Source: Aquilaria yunnanensis (lineage: Eukaryota; Streptophyta; Magnoliopsida; Malvales; Thymelaeaceae). From it: 64,000 nt of DNA. The stretch lies in assembly GCA_039654915.1 (NCBI GenBank), contig CM077599.1, positions 24,985,501 to 25,049,500 of the forward strand. The letters are read 5' to 3'. Of the stretch, positions 47,880-59,632 are shown piece after piece. Each line of letters begins with the position of its first letter. Position 1 is the first letter of the stretch. The translations under genes were made by a program, and so were the position numbers. A model generated the notes under the pieces. That model saw only the letters and a list, made by a program, of their open reading frames with translations. It did no database searches and was not told the DNA's origin.

Positions 47880-49230
47880 GTCCATAATGGATATACGTCC
47901 ACAGTAAAAAATATATATATACAATATAAGACGATGGCCAATAGTGACTTCTCCTGGGTAGGAGAATGACACGAAAGTATTATGGGCTCTCAAGAACACA
48001 AAAGTGAACCAGACATGCAACAAGCCCCCTGCCAAAATTATACTAATTCCAATGCAAACACCAACAGTCTCTAGGATTTTGCACCCAATATTAATTAATC
48101 CACCCGGGAGCAGCTGGTTTTTTGACAACCAATTAGTGGTCCACAGATACGAAATTGCCTGAATATCACCATCTAAAACCTCTTTCGGAGGACGCCCATC
48201 ACTATGCAAAGTTGAGTTTCTCCTCTTCCAAATCATCCACGCATGATTGATGAAGCAGACACCCTCCCAAGCTTGCAACTGAATCTTGCTAAAATGAGCT
48301 TGCCGAGGGATTTCATTTCATCCATAATGTCCAGTAAATCCACCATTGCCAAGCCATCCAACTGCTGCCAAACCAACATATAGATCAAAGTTGAAAGGGA
48401 CAATACAATGTCCAACTGTCTCCACAGCATCAGAGCGTAGTGGGCAGAGAATGAGAAGATTGTAGCTGGTAGGCAACCGTTGATGAAGCAACTTCCACAT
48501 GAAGACAATTCACTTTCAAGGGAACCCAAGAGTTCCATCTTGTTAATTAGGTGAGATGAGAGACATGCATCATTAGGCTGCAGGAACGTATCTTCAATCA
48601 TGCTTTAACACAGAATTTGCCATCTTCACCATCTCCATGAATCACATCTTCCAGCCACATCTTGAAAATTATTAATAATGTTTGTTTAAGAGATTTTGAA
48701 ACTCCCCACCACTCACTTCCCTTTAAGTTCCTACCCCAACTCCATTCCCAACACCATGCACTACCTCCCCAATAACCACGATCCTTCACCATACAATCCT
48801 TATTACTTTCCAAGTAAAATAACCTTGGACAAATCCTTATTATAAGCCCCCCAAATATCTCTCCACAATCTTACTCTTTCACCATTCCAGATTTCCCATT
48901 GAAATTATTTAGAGAAAGGAACCCCCAGCCTATATATCTATTTCAAACCCTGCTTTTATAATGTCACCCCAAACCCCTCCCCTGCAACTCTCTTCCTCGC
49001 TTTCTCCAACTCCCCCATTTTCCCGACAAATAATCCTAATCACTTTCACCCAAAAAGCATCTTTCTCACTTTGAAATCGCCACCACCATTTGCCTACAAG
49101 CGCTAAATTTTTCCCTCTCAAACTCCCCACACTCAAACCCCCTGCCTCCTTATTTGAAATTAATGGTGGAGTGAATTTGCCGGGAGGGATTGTGAATTTA
49201 GACTTATTGTTGAGAACCTGGATCATATAA
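47880..49230 (-). mobile_element. 5'-truncated LINE relic
   Basis: Minus-strand fragments of the C-terminal half of an L1-type LINE. At 48930-49226 is GGLSVGSLRGKNLALVGKWW, a typical connection-region sequence; then 48598-48813; the zf-RVT-like zone at 48233-48601; and MIWKRRNSTLH near the 3' end at 47877-48278. Frames shift and stop between fragments. Truncated just before 49230. Confidence 0.8.
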
Positions 49231-50196
49231 AAAAAATATCATGCATTAATTTCTAAGAAGATATCATGTATTAAATTATGTCAAATCAGTCCAAGTGTGG
49301 TTCCAATAATTGACATCTGGGAATAACAGGTAGACGGATGTAATTCATCATCCACTAGTATCAGTTTGTGATAGATAAATAAATAAGTAAACATACTTAT
49401 GATGGGACATTCATAGATAGAAAATTACACTCATCTAATGAGAACAGGCGAATGGTGGATATGGGCATACATCACAGTTAAATCCACCTCGTCTACCCGT
49501 TAGACCTGCTAATAATAAAAGCCCTATTTTACCCTTGAAAATTATCATTATTAGCTTACTTAACATAAAGCTAAAAGTAACCATCTAATAGCATTTTTAA
49601 AACTTTAATGAGAAACAAAACATTGTCAGCTCACTTATCATAACGACTTGTTGCATTAAAATCAAAGATTCAAAGCTCTTGAAATCGAATATCAATTCCA
49701 TTTTTGAAGAAAATAAGAAAAGTATATCTGGCTTTATCATGTAGCATAATTGGCTTTGTTAGATTTTTTGGGAGTGGAAAAGGCAAAAAAAAAAAGTCAA
49801 TATAACATTAAACTGGTCTTTTAAAAGCATTCATCCCCAACGGGTGGTCCATCAAGACTCACATGCCGGTCCATCTGCATTTCTTTCTTTGATAGTTTCA
49901 GAAATAGAAATGAACTGGTCTTTAAAGTGGCTCAAAAATTGATTGAAGCAGCTCAAGATGTATCTTAGTGGGAACCTATTTGTAGTTAGGTTTCAAAATA
50001 ATATAAATTTAGTTCCAGCTACTTTGGTGAGTTGGTACAGAGAAATACTTGCATTAATTGGCCTTGTCAAGATTCAAATGGTGGCCGCACTTAAAAAAAA
50101 AGAAAGGCAAATCCAGAAGTGGTTCATTATAGTCCATACCCTCCAGATCTCGTGTAGCAGACACCTTAGCCCTAAGCTTTCTAATAGTAACTTTTA
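49231..50196. other. Intergenic stretch, nothing recognised
   Basis: No gene or repeat pair recognised. Confidence 0.4.
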
Positions 50197-50545
50197 CACT
50201 ATAAGAAAAATGTCATTTTTTTATTGACTTTTGCACGGCATGCTATTAGAAAAAGTCCAATTCCGACGGCTGACTGCCGAAAACCATCCACTAGCTCAAT
50301 GTTCATTGAAAAATGTTCAAACTGTTACCAGTCAGAACTTCTTATGGCACCGTCGGTAAATTAGCCGTTGAAAAAGGTTTGGCCATGTTGGTTGGAATGG
50401 GCGTTTACCAACTACATGTTGTCAAAAAATTGGTTGGTTGTTATTCAATAGCGAGTCACCGGAAAAGATGGCTGGCCATTTTCTAACTGCAAGCGATCTG
50501 AATTTGGCTCTGGCCATCTTCCCACAGTTCCTTGCCAAATTTTTT
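50197..50545 (+). mobile_element. Left end of a CACTA (EnSpm) element, truncated
   Basis: CACTATAAGAAAAATGTCAT at 50197 is very close to the conserved plant CACTA end CACTACAAGAAAA. Subterminal repeats containing the GACGGC/CCGNCGG-type core follow (GACGGCTGACTGCCGA at about 50264, CACCGTCGGTAAATT at about 50348). No matching right end TTCTTRTAGTG was found, so the element is truncated or heavily decayed. Confidence 0.75.
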
Positions 50546-50561
50546 TTTTATAAAAAAACAT

Positions 50562-50897
50562 TTAACCAAATTGGAAGAAGAAAGAAGTGAGTGAGAAAAC
50601 AATAATGAACAGTATAGTGTGAAATAGATGGAGTAGGGGGAAGAGGAAGAAGAAGAAGAATAAAGAAAAAGGAAGAAGAAGAAAATGAAAAAGAAAAGGA
50701 ATTTATATAAGTAAGGAAAAGAAGAAGAAGAAAGAAGAAGTAGAAAGGAAAAAAAAAAACAAAGAGGAACATGAAAAAGAAAAGAGAGTTATAAAAGGAA
50801 AGAGGAAGAAGAATATAGTGAGAGGTATAGATGAAAAAATAAAATAAATGGTGAGAAAAAGAAGGAAAGAAGAAGATGAAGAAGAAGAAAGAAAATA
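50562..50897 (+). repeat. Polypurine (GAA-rich) tract
   Basis: About 330 bases almost entirely A and G, built of GAAGAA, GAAA and AGGAAG units. The minus-strand frame of Phe/Ser/Leu at 50548-50772 is a by-product. It lies between a CACTA end and a foldback element. Confidence 0.85.
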
Positions 50898-51669
50898 GGC
50901 AAAAATAACGAATATACTACTAACGTTTTGGACCTAGCTTGAATTGGCCGCTAATATTTTTGTCGGCCAAATAAACCACTAACATTATTCAAAATAACTA
51001 AATAAACCACTAACATTATTTAAATAGGCCAATTTACCTATTTGGCTCTTAAAATATTACAAAACTTCATCATTAATTTTTTAAAATAAACAAAACAACT
51101 CCACTTGGTTTAAAACAATTTAAATAGGCTACCTTTACTATTTATAAAATTTCATAACCACCTTTCACAATTACGTTTTTTTTTCACAATCTATTCGTTA
51201 CTGCTTCTAACTTCTTCAAAGTGTACCATCTTCGTTATGTAAGATGAGATGCCTTCTACCCCATACTACCACTCCCAAATAATGTCTCGCTCATATTAGT
51301 ACTTAACGCAAAATTATGGTGCAATATGAGGCAGAATAAGATGAGGAACATTATGGCCACTATTAACAAATCCAAGGAGATTTCAATTACTATCCAAAAA
51401 TGGAGTCTAAAGATTGATGTCGCCTTCAAAAAGGTAGTTCAAACGTTACATTAATAAACTTCAGAGATGCTAGGAGTAGAAGTATGAAATGTAGGGACTA
51501 AATTTGACATTTTATGCTAAGATTCCATTAGACTTAACGGAAAAAGTTACAAAAGTGATATATTTGAGCCGACTTAGAAACGTTAATGGTTTATTTAGAC
51601 AAAAAAAAAACATTAGTGGGTGAATTGGGTCAGCAAAAAAATGTTAGTGGTTTATTCGTTGTTTTTGCC
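50898..51669. mobile_element. Foldback element (family D, copy 2)
   Basis: The left end GGCAAAAATAACGAATATAC and the right, on the opposite strand, GGCAAAAACAACGAATAAAC continue into ACTAACRTTTT on both sides. Its ends are related to 28325-28939. No target duplication was seen and there is no transposase. Confidence 0.7.
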
Positions 51670-51706
51670 TTTTTTACTTTTCAGAAAAATCTTGATGAAA
51701 TATTAT

Positions 51707-52067
51707 ACTCCCTCCATTCCAATTTAGATGAAGTGTATTTGTTTTTTAGGATGTCCCACAAAAATTGAAACGTTTCCTCTTTTAAAAAATTTTAAACAAT
51801 CAACTTATCCTTTTATCCTCATTTAAACTCTCATTACAAAAAATTCAATAAAAAATATTTTTTTAATCTTCACTCAATATGTCACTGTACAAAACTCAAA
51901 AAAAAAAATCTTTTTTTTAATCATTATTTAAACTTTCACTACACAAAATCCAAAAAAAATAATAATTTTAGTTCTATGGATAAAATTGAAAAAAAAATAA
52001 TATAAATTACATATACTTTAATCCTCGTATCTAGAGAAATGTTTCATCTGTTATGGAATGAAGGGAG
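51707..52067. mobile_element. Stowaway MITE
   Basis: Classical ends: CTCCCTCCATTCCAATTTAG on the left and, on the opposite strand, CTCCCTTCATTCCATAACAG on the right. TA duplications at 51705-51706 and 52068-52069. The interior is AT-rich. It lies about 600 bp upstream of the PARP3 start. Confidence 0.88.
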
Positions 52068-52069
52068 TA

Positions 52070-52676
52070 ATATTAATTGAAATATTCTCTCCCTTAATTA
52101 TGTCAAAAGTTAGCTTGGACTCTGATGAACTTAAATATGTCATTAAGGAAAAATGCTTCTAGGTGTTATAGAGACATGTAACACCGTAACGGGACACCAT
52201 AACATTGGATTTGCTTGACTTGGGTTGGGAACTGTTCCCCTACATGCCACCGCGCCCTCTCAACACCACATCCTGTGCAGCCTTGCTTAGGCCAACCCAA
52301 CCCCACCCCCCGAATGCCAGGTGTTGGCGCAGGAACAATATAAGAATGGAACAAAAAGGTTTTAACTTTACTATGGATTTCAGGCCGGCAAGCAGGAAGT
52401 TAAAGACTTGGGACCCTTCGGATCAGCACATGTCCACCTGTCGAGGCTCTAGGCCATGAACAACACCCATTTGGGTACGTGGCAGAAACTCTCAAAGCAT
52501 GGAAACAGCTGCTGAGTTTCGAGCTGGACACGGGACCAACACAACATGCAAGAGGAATGTATCAGAGCCCTTTCACACTTATATTATGTTTCTCTGTCCT
52601 CAAGAGTGAACAGGTCTTGCTACACTCTTTTCTTGCATAAAGTTTGGAGCTCTCAAGTCGGATGTTGGACGTAAAG
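52070..52676 (+). other. Upstream region of PARP3
   Basis: No protein frame recognised. A GC-richer patch at 52190-52460 contains C-rich text (CCAACCCAACCCCACCCCCC) and may be part of the promoter or leader. No clear TATA box chosen. Confidence 0.4.
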
Positions 52677-55600
52677 ATGAAGGCAAGTTCTTGTTTTTAG
52701 CTTGGTTTTCTTGCCTTTCAAGCAGATGACTATCCCATTTTTGTTGTTTTCAAAGGTTCATGAGACAAGATCGCATCATGCGCCGACAGGAGATGATGAC
52801 AAAATGGTGACGAGGAAGAAGAAGGCAGAGCAGAAGGCCAACGAGGCGGAACAGTCTCCCAAGAGGCCCAAGTCAGAGAACGATGATGGGGATCTTGATG
52901 GTGGTAATTTAGATTCAGCTGCAGAGTTTGAGGAGTTCTGCAGAGCTACTGGAGAGCATTTGTCGGTGCATCAAATGAAAGAGATTCTTGAAGCCAATGG
53001 CCTTGATTCTTCTGGGCCTGACCTTGAAGTTGTTCGGACATGGTGAAAATAACGTTTGACTACAGAACGGAATGTTTGAAGTTTGTTTACAAAGGTGCAA
53101 ATGGGTCACCGGTTGTTATTCACAGTTCATTGTTTTGGTCATGCAGCCAGGATGTTATGTTCTATGGATTGCTGGAAAAGTGCCCCATTTGCGGCGGCAG
53201 TTTGAGTTTTGATGGAGTAACCTATTATTGCAAGGGCGCTTACAGCGAGTGGTCTAGTTGCATCTACAAAACAAAAAAGCCACCAAGGAAGAAACAGCAA
53301 ATCAAGTTACCAGATTCTGTCCTCAACTCTCCAGTTTCAGATGTAAGCTATCTGAAATCTTGCTCCATCGCTTTAATGTCTTGGTTGCATCACTTACTGT
53401 AATGAATTCAATGATTCTTCGTGTAGTTGTTAAAGAAGTACCAGGACCCAAGTAAGAGGCCAGAGCAGAGAGCACCTACTGCAGAAAAACCTTTCCTAGG
53501 AATGATGATTTCACTGATGGGCCGTCTGAGACGAACTCATGTAAGTTGGGACGAAACGGTAGGGTCTTTGTGTTTGCTTGCTGAGAAATGCACGATTTGT
53601 AACTAATGTGAATCAGCATATGACCCCAGCAATACTGGAAGTTGGAGATTGAGAAGCATGGAGGGAAGGTGCACAGTTCTGTCATTGGTAATTTACTGGC
53701 CTTGTCAGCCCTTGATCACCTGCTTGTGTCATTTTAGGTTCATTGTTCATTCTGGCAAGAACTGGTGCAGGTGTTAATTGTTTGGTTGCCTCAGCTGCCG
53801 AGAGGGAGCGTGGTGGCTCAAGCAAACTGGCAGAAGCAATGTGAGTTATCATGGCTGACTGAATAACCATAGCTCAAAGGACTTCATACGTTTTGATTAG
53901 AATTTTCATACAAATTTCGGGAATGAAGGGAGAGGGGAGTTCCAGTGGTAAGTGAGAATTGGCTGATCGACAGCATTGAGAAGCAAGAGCCTCAGCCGCT
54001 GGCAGCCTACGATGTGATAGCTGATCTTGCACCGGAGGGTAAAGGAGTTCCATGGGATAAGATGGACCCTGGTGAAGAGGCAATCGAATCCATTTCAGCA
54101 GAAGTACACACATTCACCCGTGTTTGTTTCTGAATGCTGGGAACTTACCTTGGCTTTACTTGATGCATATATTTTCTGGATTTCTTGCAGCTTAAGCTTT
54201 ATGGAAAGAGAGCAGTTTACAAAGATACAAGATTGCGGGAGCAAGGTGGAAAAATATTTGAGAAAGATGGCATTCTATACAACTGTGCCTTCTACGTTTG
54301 TGACCAAGGACGTGGAATTAATGAGTAATACAGCAAATCCCAGAGCCTCTTATCTGCATTTGGTAACTTGAGATTTTTGCTGATGTGCAGTATTTTTTTA
54401 GTGCAGTTACTGCATCATGCAACTCATCACCATACCGGAGGGAAATGTGCATCTGTACTACAAGAAAGGGAAAGTAGGTGATGATCCTAATGCTCAGGAG
54501 AGGCTTGATGAATGGGAAAATACAGATGGTGCGGTGAAGGAATTTGTTAAGCTCTTTGAGGAAATAACTGGCAATGAATTTGAGCCCTGGGAAAGGGAGA
54601 AAAAGTTTGATAAGAAGCTTTTGAAGTTCTATCCAGTAGATATGGTAAAATCTAATCTGCATCCTTCCTTTTGTAGCATCTCCGTTTTGAGGAACTTCTA
54701 TTGATTTTACTTCACTAACAGGATGATGGGGTTGATGTGAGATACGGAGGACTAGAGCTTAAGCAGCTTGGAGCAGTGGCGACACATTGCCAGCTTGATC
54801 CAATGGTTGCCAACCTCATGAAAGTTTTGTGCGGTCAGGAAATATACAGGTTACTACTTCAGTAGAGATCTGTTTTGACCGAATGATTTGCTTGGCAGTA
54901 GTTAAACTTCAGCATCTTGATTTGGGCAGGTATGCTCTGATGGAAATGGGACATGATTCACCAGACTTGCCAATGGGAATGCTCTCCAACATTCACTTGA
55001 AAAGATGTAGGTAGCTTTCAAGAGTTGAGCAAGTTTTAAGCAGCCTGTATTTTTCCTTGACTTCTACAAGGTACTGTTACCAGGTGAAGAAGTGTTGCTG
55101 GAGTTCATAGAGAAGGTTAAATCACTAGGAGACAAAGACCCGAAAGCCAAGTCTGTTTGGACTGACTTTAGCCAGAGATGGTTCACCCTTATGCCTTCCA
55201 CAAGACACTTTATCTTCAGGGACTATCAAGATATTTCAGACAATGTAAGACTGCATGAAGACTGCATGGCTTCTATGTTTTCCCTGCTATGATTTCAAAG
55301 TGCTGAAGTGGTAGCCTTTAATTTTAGGCTGTAGCTGCATATGAGACTGTGCGAGATATTGTTGATGCTTCCCATCTCATTGGAGACATGGGGGCCAACA
55401 CGCTTGATGACCCACTGGCTGATAGGTACCAGAAGCTGGGATGTTCAGTTTCTTCTTTGGACAAGGATTCAGATGACTACAAGATGATCGTTAATTACCT
55501 TGAGAAAACATATGAGCCTGTTAAAGTTGCAGATATCGTAAGCATCATAAACCTTCTGCTGAAGGTTTGTCTTAGTTCCTCGGTTCACCCAGGTTTTGAA

Positions 55601-56532
55601 TCTGTTACAATTTTTGTTTTAGGAATATGGAGCAACAGTGGAGAACATATTTGTTGTTGAACCGAATGGTGGCCCTTCTTTTGAGGAAGTGAAGAAGTTG
55701 CCAAACAAAATCCTCCTCTGGTGTGGTAAGTTTAGACTCTTTAACAGTCTGCTTGTGGTGGCCATGGCCCACTCAGATTTCTTGTCGTCTCTTTTCCAGG
55801 TTCAAGGAGCTCTAATATGTTAAGGCATCTGCACAAGGGCTTTTTACCATCAGTTTGCTCCTTGCCTGTCCCTGGTTACATGGTATATTTAGATAGCCTT
55901 CTCCCCAGTTCACATCATACTTGGACGGACCCTTGTGTGCGCCAATGGTCTGTTAATGTTCTGTTTCTGTGACAGTTTGGTAGGGCAATTGTCTGTTCTG
56001 ATGCTGCTGCAGAAGCTGCTAGATATGGCTTTACTGCTGTTGACAGGCCGGAGGGGTTTCTGGTTCTGGCAGTGCTCTCCCAGGGTGAACAAGTTACTGA
56101 GGTCAAACCTCCACCAGAGGTATGATTTGCCTTGTTAAACAAGAATCCACGAGTGAGCTTAATACTTGTGAGGCGTTGGACAGGATACGAAGTCCCTCGA
56201 GGAGAAGAAGATCGGAGTGAAGGGATTGGGAAGGAAAACAACAGATGAATCTGAGCACATGCTGTGGAATGGAGACATCAAGGTTCCCTGTGGTAGATTG
56301 ATCCCCTCAGAGCACAAGGACAGCCTCCTAGAGTACAACGAGTACGCTGTTTATGACCCGAAACAGGTTGGGCTTCTCAATGTACAGAAATGAAGTGACC
56401 TTGACCTTGCAGTTCCAAATGAACTGTAGACTGAATTTGAATTTTCAGGTGAACATAAGGTTTCTGGTTGGAGTGAAGTATGAAGAGAGAGGAGTGGCTA
56501 TGGACACTGATGACACAAAGGCAGACGAATAA
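52677..56532 (+). CDS. PARP3: PARP3, plant poly(ADP-ribose) polymerase-like protein (18 exons)
   Basis: Nuclear protein of the PARP family, a relative of Arabidopsis PARP3 (about 814 aa), linked in plants to DNA damage and seed biology. Eighteen exons, all phases consistent, give 816 aa: 52677-52682, 52756-53042, 53147-53342, 53427-53540, 53630-53687, 53771-53840, 53929-54103, 54191-54324, 54407-54644, 54722-54849, 54930-55006, 55084-55244, 55328-55537, 55623-55725, 55800-55882, 55976-56119, 56184-56366, 56449-56532. Domains: PADR1 zinc site with C110, C113, C126, C136; BRCT about 185-275, with WLIDS; WGR-like region about 305-400; regulatory helices about 450-590; catalytic fold about 590-816. 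The H-Y-E triad reads C652 (in WCGSR), V686 (in GRAIVCSD) and E781 (in YNEYAVYD), so polymerase activity is doubtful, as reported for other plant PARP3s. The first exon is only ATG AAG with a GC donor; that start is chosen because family members begin MKVHETRS. An AATAAA overlaps the stop codon. Confidence 0.92.
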
Positions 56533-57020
56533 AGAACATGTTTTTAGTTAGGTTTTGTTCAGTACTTTGGCATTCCTGTTTAATGTACAGTTTGAATCAA
56601 CCAAAACAATGGTTAGGGTTTTCTTAGAAACATGGATGGGAAAGGCCTTTGGCTTTTGGTGTATGTGAACACTAAACCCTCGTAGTAGTTGTTGCGAATG
56701 AAATGAAAGGATCCTAGGCGTTTCTTGTTCTTGAAAGTTTTGTGGTATTGAGAAGTATTGGAAGTGGAAGTTTGGAGACAAAATTCTGCAGATCCAAGTG
56801 CCCCCGACAATCTGTATCCGTACGTGCAAGCTTGCATTGAAAGGCAGTTTCGTGCAAAACAAGAAAGGCGAGGAGATCGATCAAAATCAGTGACTGGTTT
56901 GCATTCTATTCTTTGTATACCCTAGACCACCTTCGATAGTACAGGGCAAGGATCTGGGAGTGTTACACCACACGAATACAACTATCTCAACTTGGAAGAA
57001 ATCACTTGGACAGGAAAGAT

Positions 57021-58187
57021 TCAGTGATACATTACGACCGGTGGGAATCTGAACTGGTCCGGAATGAATGGTATTGCGCTCGGGTTTTTCATCAGGTCCC
57101 TGTAGAACTCGTATTCTGCTTCATAATCATGCAAGGGTAGCTCAGCCTTCTGGTTGGTATGGTAGTGATGGTTGGCCAATGCAGATTTTCCGAATCCAAA
57201 TATGCTCACCTTGTCACAGATGCCCAGGGCTAGCATAACAGCTTGCATTCCGGACGAGTAATGAAATAGAGCTCCACCGTGCGCAGCGCCCCATTCATCC
57301 AACGATTTCCCCGCCTGCTCCACGAACAGCTTAACTGAGTAATACTTTACAATCTGAGCACAGAGCATGTCGAACCGAGGATCAGTGATGAGCAGAGCAG
57401 CCTTATGCGAAGCGTTGCAGATCAAGTAGTCCATGAGATGTATCGGCTGACAAACGTACATGACAATGGGGGTGTTCCCTCCATAAGGGTGGCAGAAACA
57501 CCCCTCCCTCCGGGCACAGAGATGAAGAATGTTGCTATTTACAAAAGAGATGGTGGTTTTGGATCCCACATTGCGCTCGAAGTGCTCAGTCCTAGCGTTG
57601 TTCAAACGAATCACAACCTCATGCCTATCGATCAGCTTCCCGAAATCAGTACTGAGCAAAATCCCACTGTTCCCAACAACGGCACAAGAAGCATATTTTT
57701 TATCAGAGGCCACCACACCATTGCTCCTATCAATAGAATGCTTCACTTGTCTCACCAAATCCAGCATTATTTCAGGTTGAAACATCTTTTTTCTGGACCA
57801 ATCACGCAAGCTCCTCCTAAAATCCGACCAGTATCGGTAGAATTGGGGGGATCTGAGTGTTACCGGCAATGATTTTGAGGACCTGGTTCTTAGTCTTCTG
57901 ATATCACGGTGTCTGTACCTCCGCCAGGTGGGGTGGCGCCCCAGGCCGTCGAAGTTCGCTTCCAGTAGCTGCTCTATCTCCTGCTTGGATTTGTCTTCCC
58001 CCATATCAATGGCCGCGAATTTGAGCAGAGTGGAGTTGAACACCGGTGGAGGCTGCACAATTACGCCCGAGCGGAGCTCCACGGCGGCCAATGCGGGTGC
58101 ACGGCGGAGCACAATCCGGCAGGCCAGCGTACCGGCGAACGCCAGGAGAAGGAGAATGCTGAGGAGGGGCCTGACCGCCCGCTTCAT
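57021..58187 (-). CDS. GALT29A: GT29 glycosyltransferase, GALT29A-like
   Basis: Golgi type II membrane protein of CAZy family GT29 (sialyltransferase-like). The Arabidopsis homologue GALT29A adds galactose to type II arabinogalactan side chains of cell-wall AGPs. One exon, 388 aa, starting at the ATG at 58187 (MKRAVRPLL); no other in-frame ATG was seen directly upstream. A signal anchor spans about residues 5-24 (hydrophobic, preceded by K and R). Sialylmotif L starts near CAVVGNSG (168-175), sialylmotif S near [14 protein letters not shown] (311-324), motif III is HHYHTNQ (340-346) and motif VS includes HDYEAE (353-358). An N-glycosylation sequon NST lies near residue 51. It is convergent with PARP3, with about 490 bp between stop codons. 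Leader features are listed separately. Acceptor and donor cannot be proven from sequence; the plant homologue is a galactosyltransferase, not a sialyltransferase. Confidence 0.92.
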   Translation of the reverse strand: MKRAVRPLLSILLLLAFAGTLACRIVLRRAPALAAVELRSGVIVQPPPVFNSTLLKFAAIDMGEDKSKQEIEQLLEANFDGLGRHPTWRRYRHRDIRRLRTRSSKSLPVTLRSPQFYRYWSDFRRSLRDWSRKKMFQPEIMLDLVRQVKHSIDRSNGVVASDKKYASCAVVGNSGILLSTDFGKLIDRHEVVIRLNNARTEHFERNVGSKTTISFVNSNILHLCARREGCFCHPYGGNTPIVMYVCQPIHLMDYLICNASHKAALLITDPRFDMLCAQIVKYYSVKLFVEQAGKSLDEWGAAHGGALFHYSSGMQAVMLALGICDKVSIFGFGKSALANHHYHTNQKAELPLHDYEAEYEFYRDLMKNPSAIPFIPDQFRFPPVVMYH

Positions 58188-58225
58188 CGTGAACAATGAA
58201 CCGGAGAAGCGGCTTATGGGTTTCG

Positions 58226-58288
58226 CTAGATTCGGCCGCAGGACGTAGATTGTCCGGATCTTGCCAGAAGGATCGGAATCAGATCCAT
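58226..58288 (-). other. Upstream ORF of 20 codons before the GALT29A-like gene
   Basis: On the minus strand an ATG at 58288 opens a 20-codon frame (start MDLIPILL) ending at 58226, 38 bases before the main ATG. A three-codon ATG frame (Met-Pro-Gly-stop) lies further upstream at about 58302-58313. If these are in the mature leader, they could reduce or regulate translation. The text TTTTCATGCCAG|GTTGAC near 58305 looks like a splice acceptor and CTG|GTATGTGG near 58560 like a donor, so a leader intron is possible. Confidence 0.4.
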
Positions 58289-59339
58289 CTCCGGATTCGT
58301 CAACCTGGCATGAAAACCCCTAAATCATATCAGATGCAGAAGCGAGATTCAAACGCAAAGAGGCTCCAAAATCGGAAACTCCATGGAAGGATTCAAGAGA
58401 ACACGAACATCATCCAAAAAATCTGAGCAGAAGTGCAAGACCCAGAAACGAAAAACAGATCTTTGACTTCGCGAGAGACTGAAACCGGGAGGTAAAAGAG
58501 TCTTAGTTGGGCAAAAAGGTAAGAACTTGGATGGACAAGCCTTCCGGTTTTCCACATACCAGGGTCGGTTTCAGGAAGAATCAGTGAGGAAGAAGCAAAG
58601 TGAGCCGAAAAGAGACGTTGGCAGAAACCATAAATATGGATTGGTTGGTTGCTTCTACCATTTTTTTCACGCATGTCGGCTGGCTGAGGGCCGTCTAGGG
58701 GAACAATGTTATGTTCGCTTAAGGTTCATCGTTATCTGATGATCGTATTTTTGTTCCGCGTTAAATGTGTCATTAGCACTGGTAATTTTGTTTTAGCTAA
58801 GATCTCGAAATGGCCGGTCAACTTCTTCACATTATTATTAGGAATTAACTCAAAGAAATTTATTCAAAAAAAATCAAAGAATTTTATTTAGACGGTTATA
58901 TTTGTTTATTTGTTTTTTTTTAATCAAAAATTTATAAAAACAATATTACAAGAGGTATATTTTTTTAAATAGCTATACTATAGTTTAAATTTTAACTTTT
59001 AATCAATTTAAATTTTAAGATTAATTATAATTTGAATTTATATATGAACCTCACTTTAAAAATATTGTAAATCCACCATTGGGATTAATGGGTATTATTT
59101 TAAAAATTGAATAAGTGGATGGGCATTAAAAATGTTTCAATGGCCTGATGCCAGATGGTCGTATTCTTGAAAGTTGGATGGTCAGTTGGAATTTAAGCCT
59201 GAAGAAGTTGCAAAACAATTGTTTCCTGTGTTGCTTGCTTTCCTGACTTGGTTGGCAAAATGATATACGTCACATAATCCTCACACTTTTCACCCATGAC
59301 CCAGTCTCCTCCTCCTCTCATTTTCTGTCAATTTACTTG
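58289..59339. other. Leader/promoter region of the GALT29A-like gene
   Basis: About 58289-58730 is GC-richer and probably contains 5' UTR and promoter of the minus-strand gene. Beyond about 58740 it is AT-rich with nothing recognised. Confidence 0.4.
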
Positions 59340-59630
59340 CAGTATGGGATAATTCTGAATAAAAACATTTATATATGTATATTTTTTTCCAGGAAAATGT
59401 GTTGTTCATAAGATGACTTTAGACTTGAGGTGAAAGTCCGAAAGTTTAGTTGACTTATTAAACTACGTGATGTAACCCTACTGGCAGTAGTAGATAATTC
59501 TGAATAAAAACATTTATATATGTATATTTTTTTTTTCCAGGAAATTGTGTTGTTCATGAGATGACTTCAGACTTGAGGTGAAAGTCAGAAAGTTTATTTG
59601 GTTTATTAAACTATGTGACATAACCCCAAC
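59340..59630. repeat. Tandem duplication, two copies with a 145-bp period
   Basis: Copy 1 (59340-59484) and copy 2 (59485-59630) both contain GATAATTCTGAATAAAAACA, then TATATGTATATTTTT, CCAGGAAAWTGTGTTGTTCA and GACTTGAGGTGAAAGTC. They differ at few positions. The hAT element's target duplication begins three bases after copy 2. Confidence 0.88.
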
Positions 59631-59632
59631 AT

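Noticed and set aside
50548..50772. Phe/Leu/Ser-rich minus-strand frame
   Set aside because: Translation of a polypurine microsatellite; no domain features.
52702..53046. Longer N-terminal start for PARP3 through 52702-52755
   Set aside because: This frame begins with a non-ATG codon and adds residues unlike the family; the family start MKVHETRS fits ATG AAG at 52677 spliced to 52756.
57405..57872. 155-codon plus-strand frame
   Set aside because: It is antisense to the GALT29A-like coding sequence, whose conserved motifs are on the minus strand.
58188..58196. Start of the GALT29A-like protein three codons upstream
   Set aside because: The codon there is TTG; the first ATG in frame is at 58187 and gives the family N-terminus MKR.
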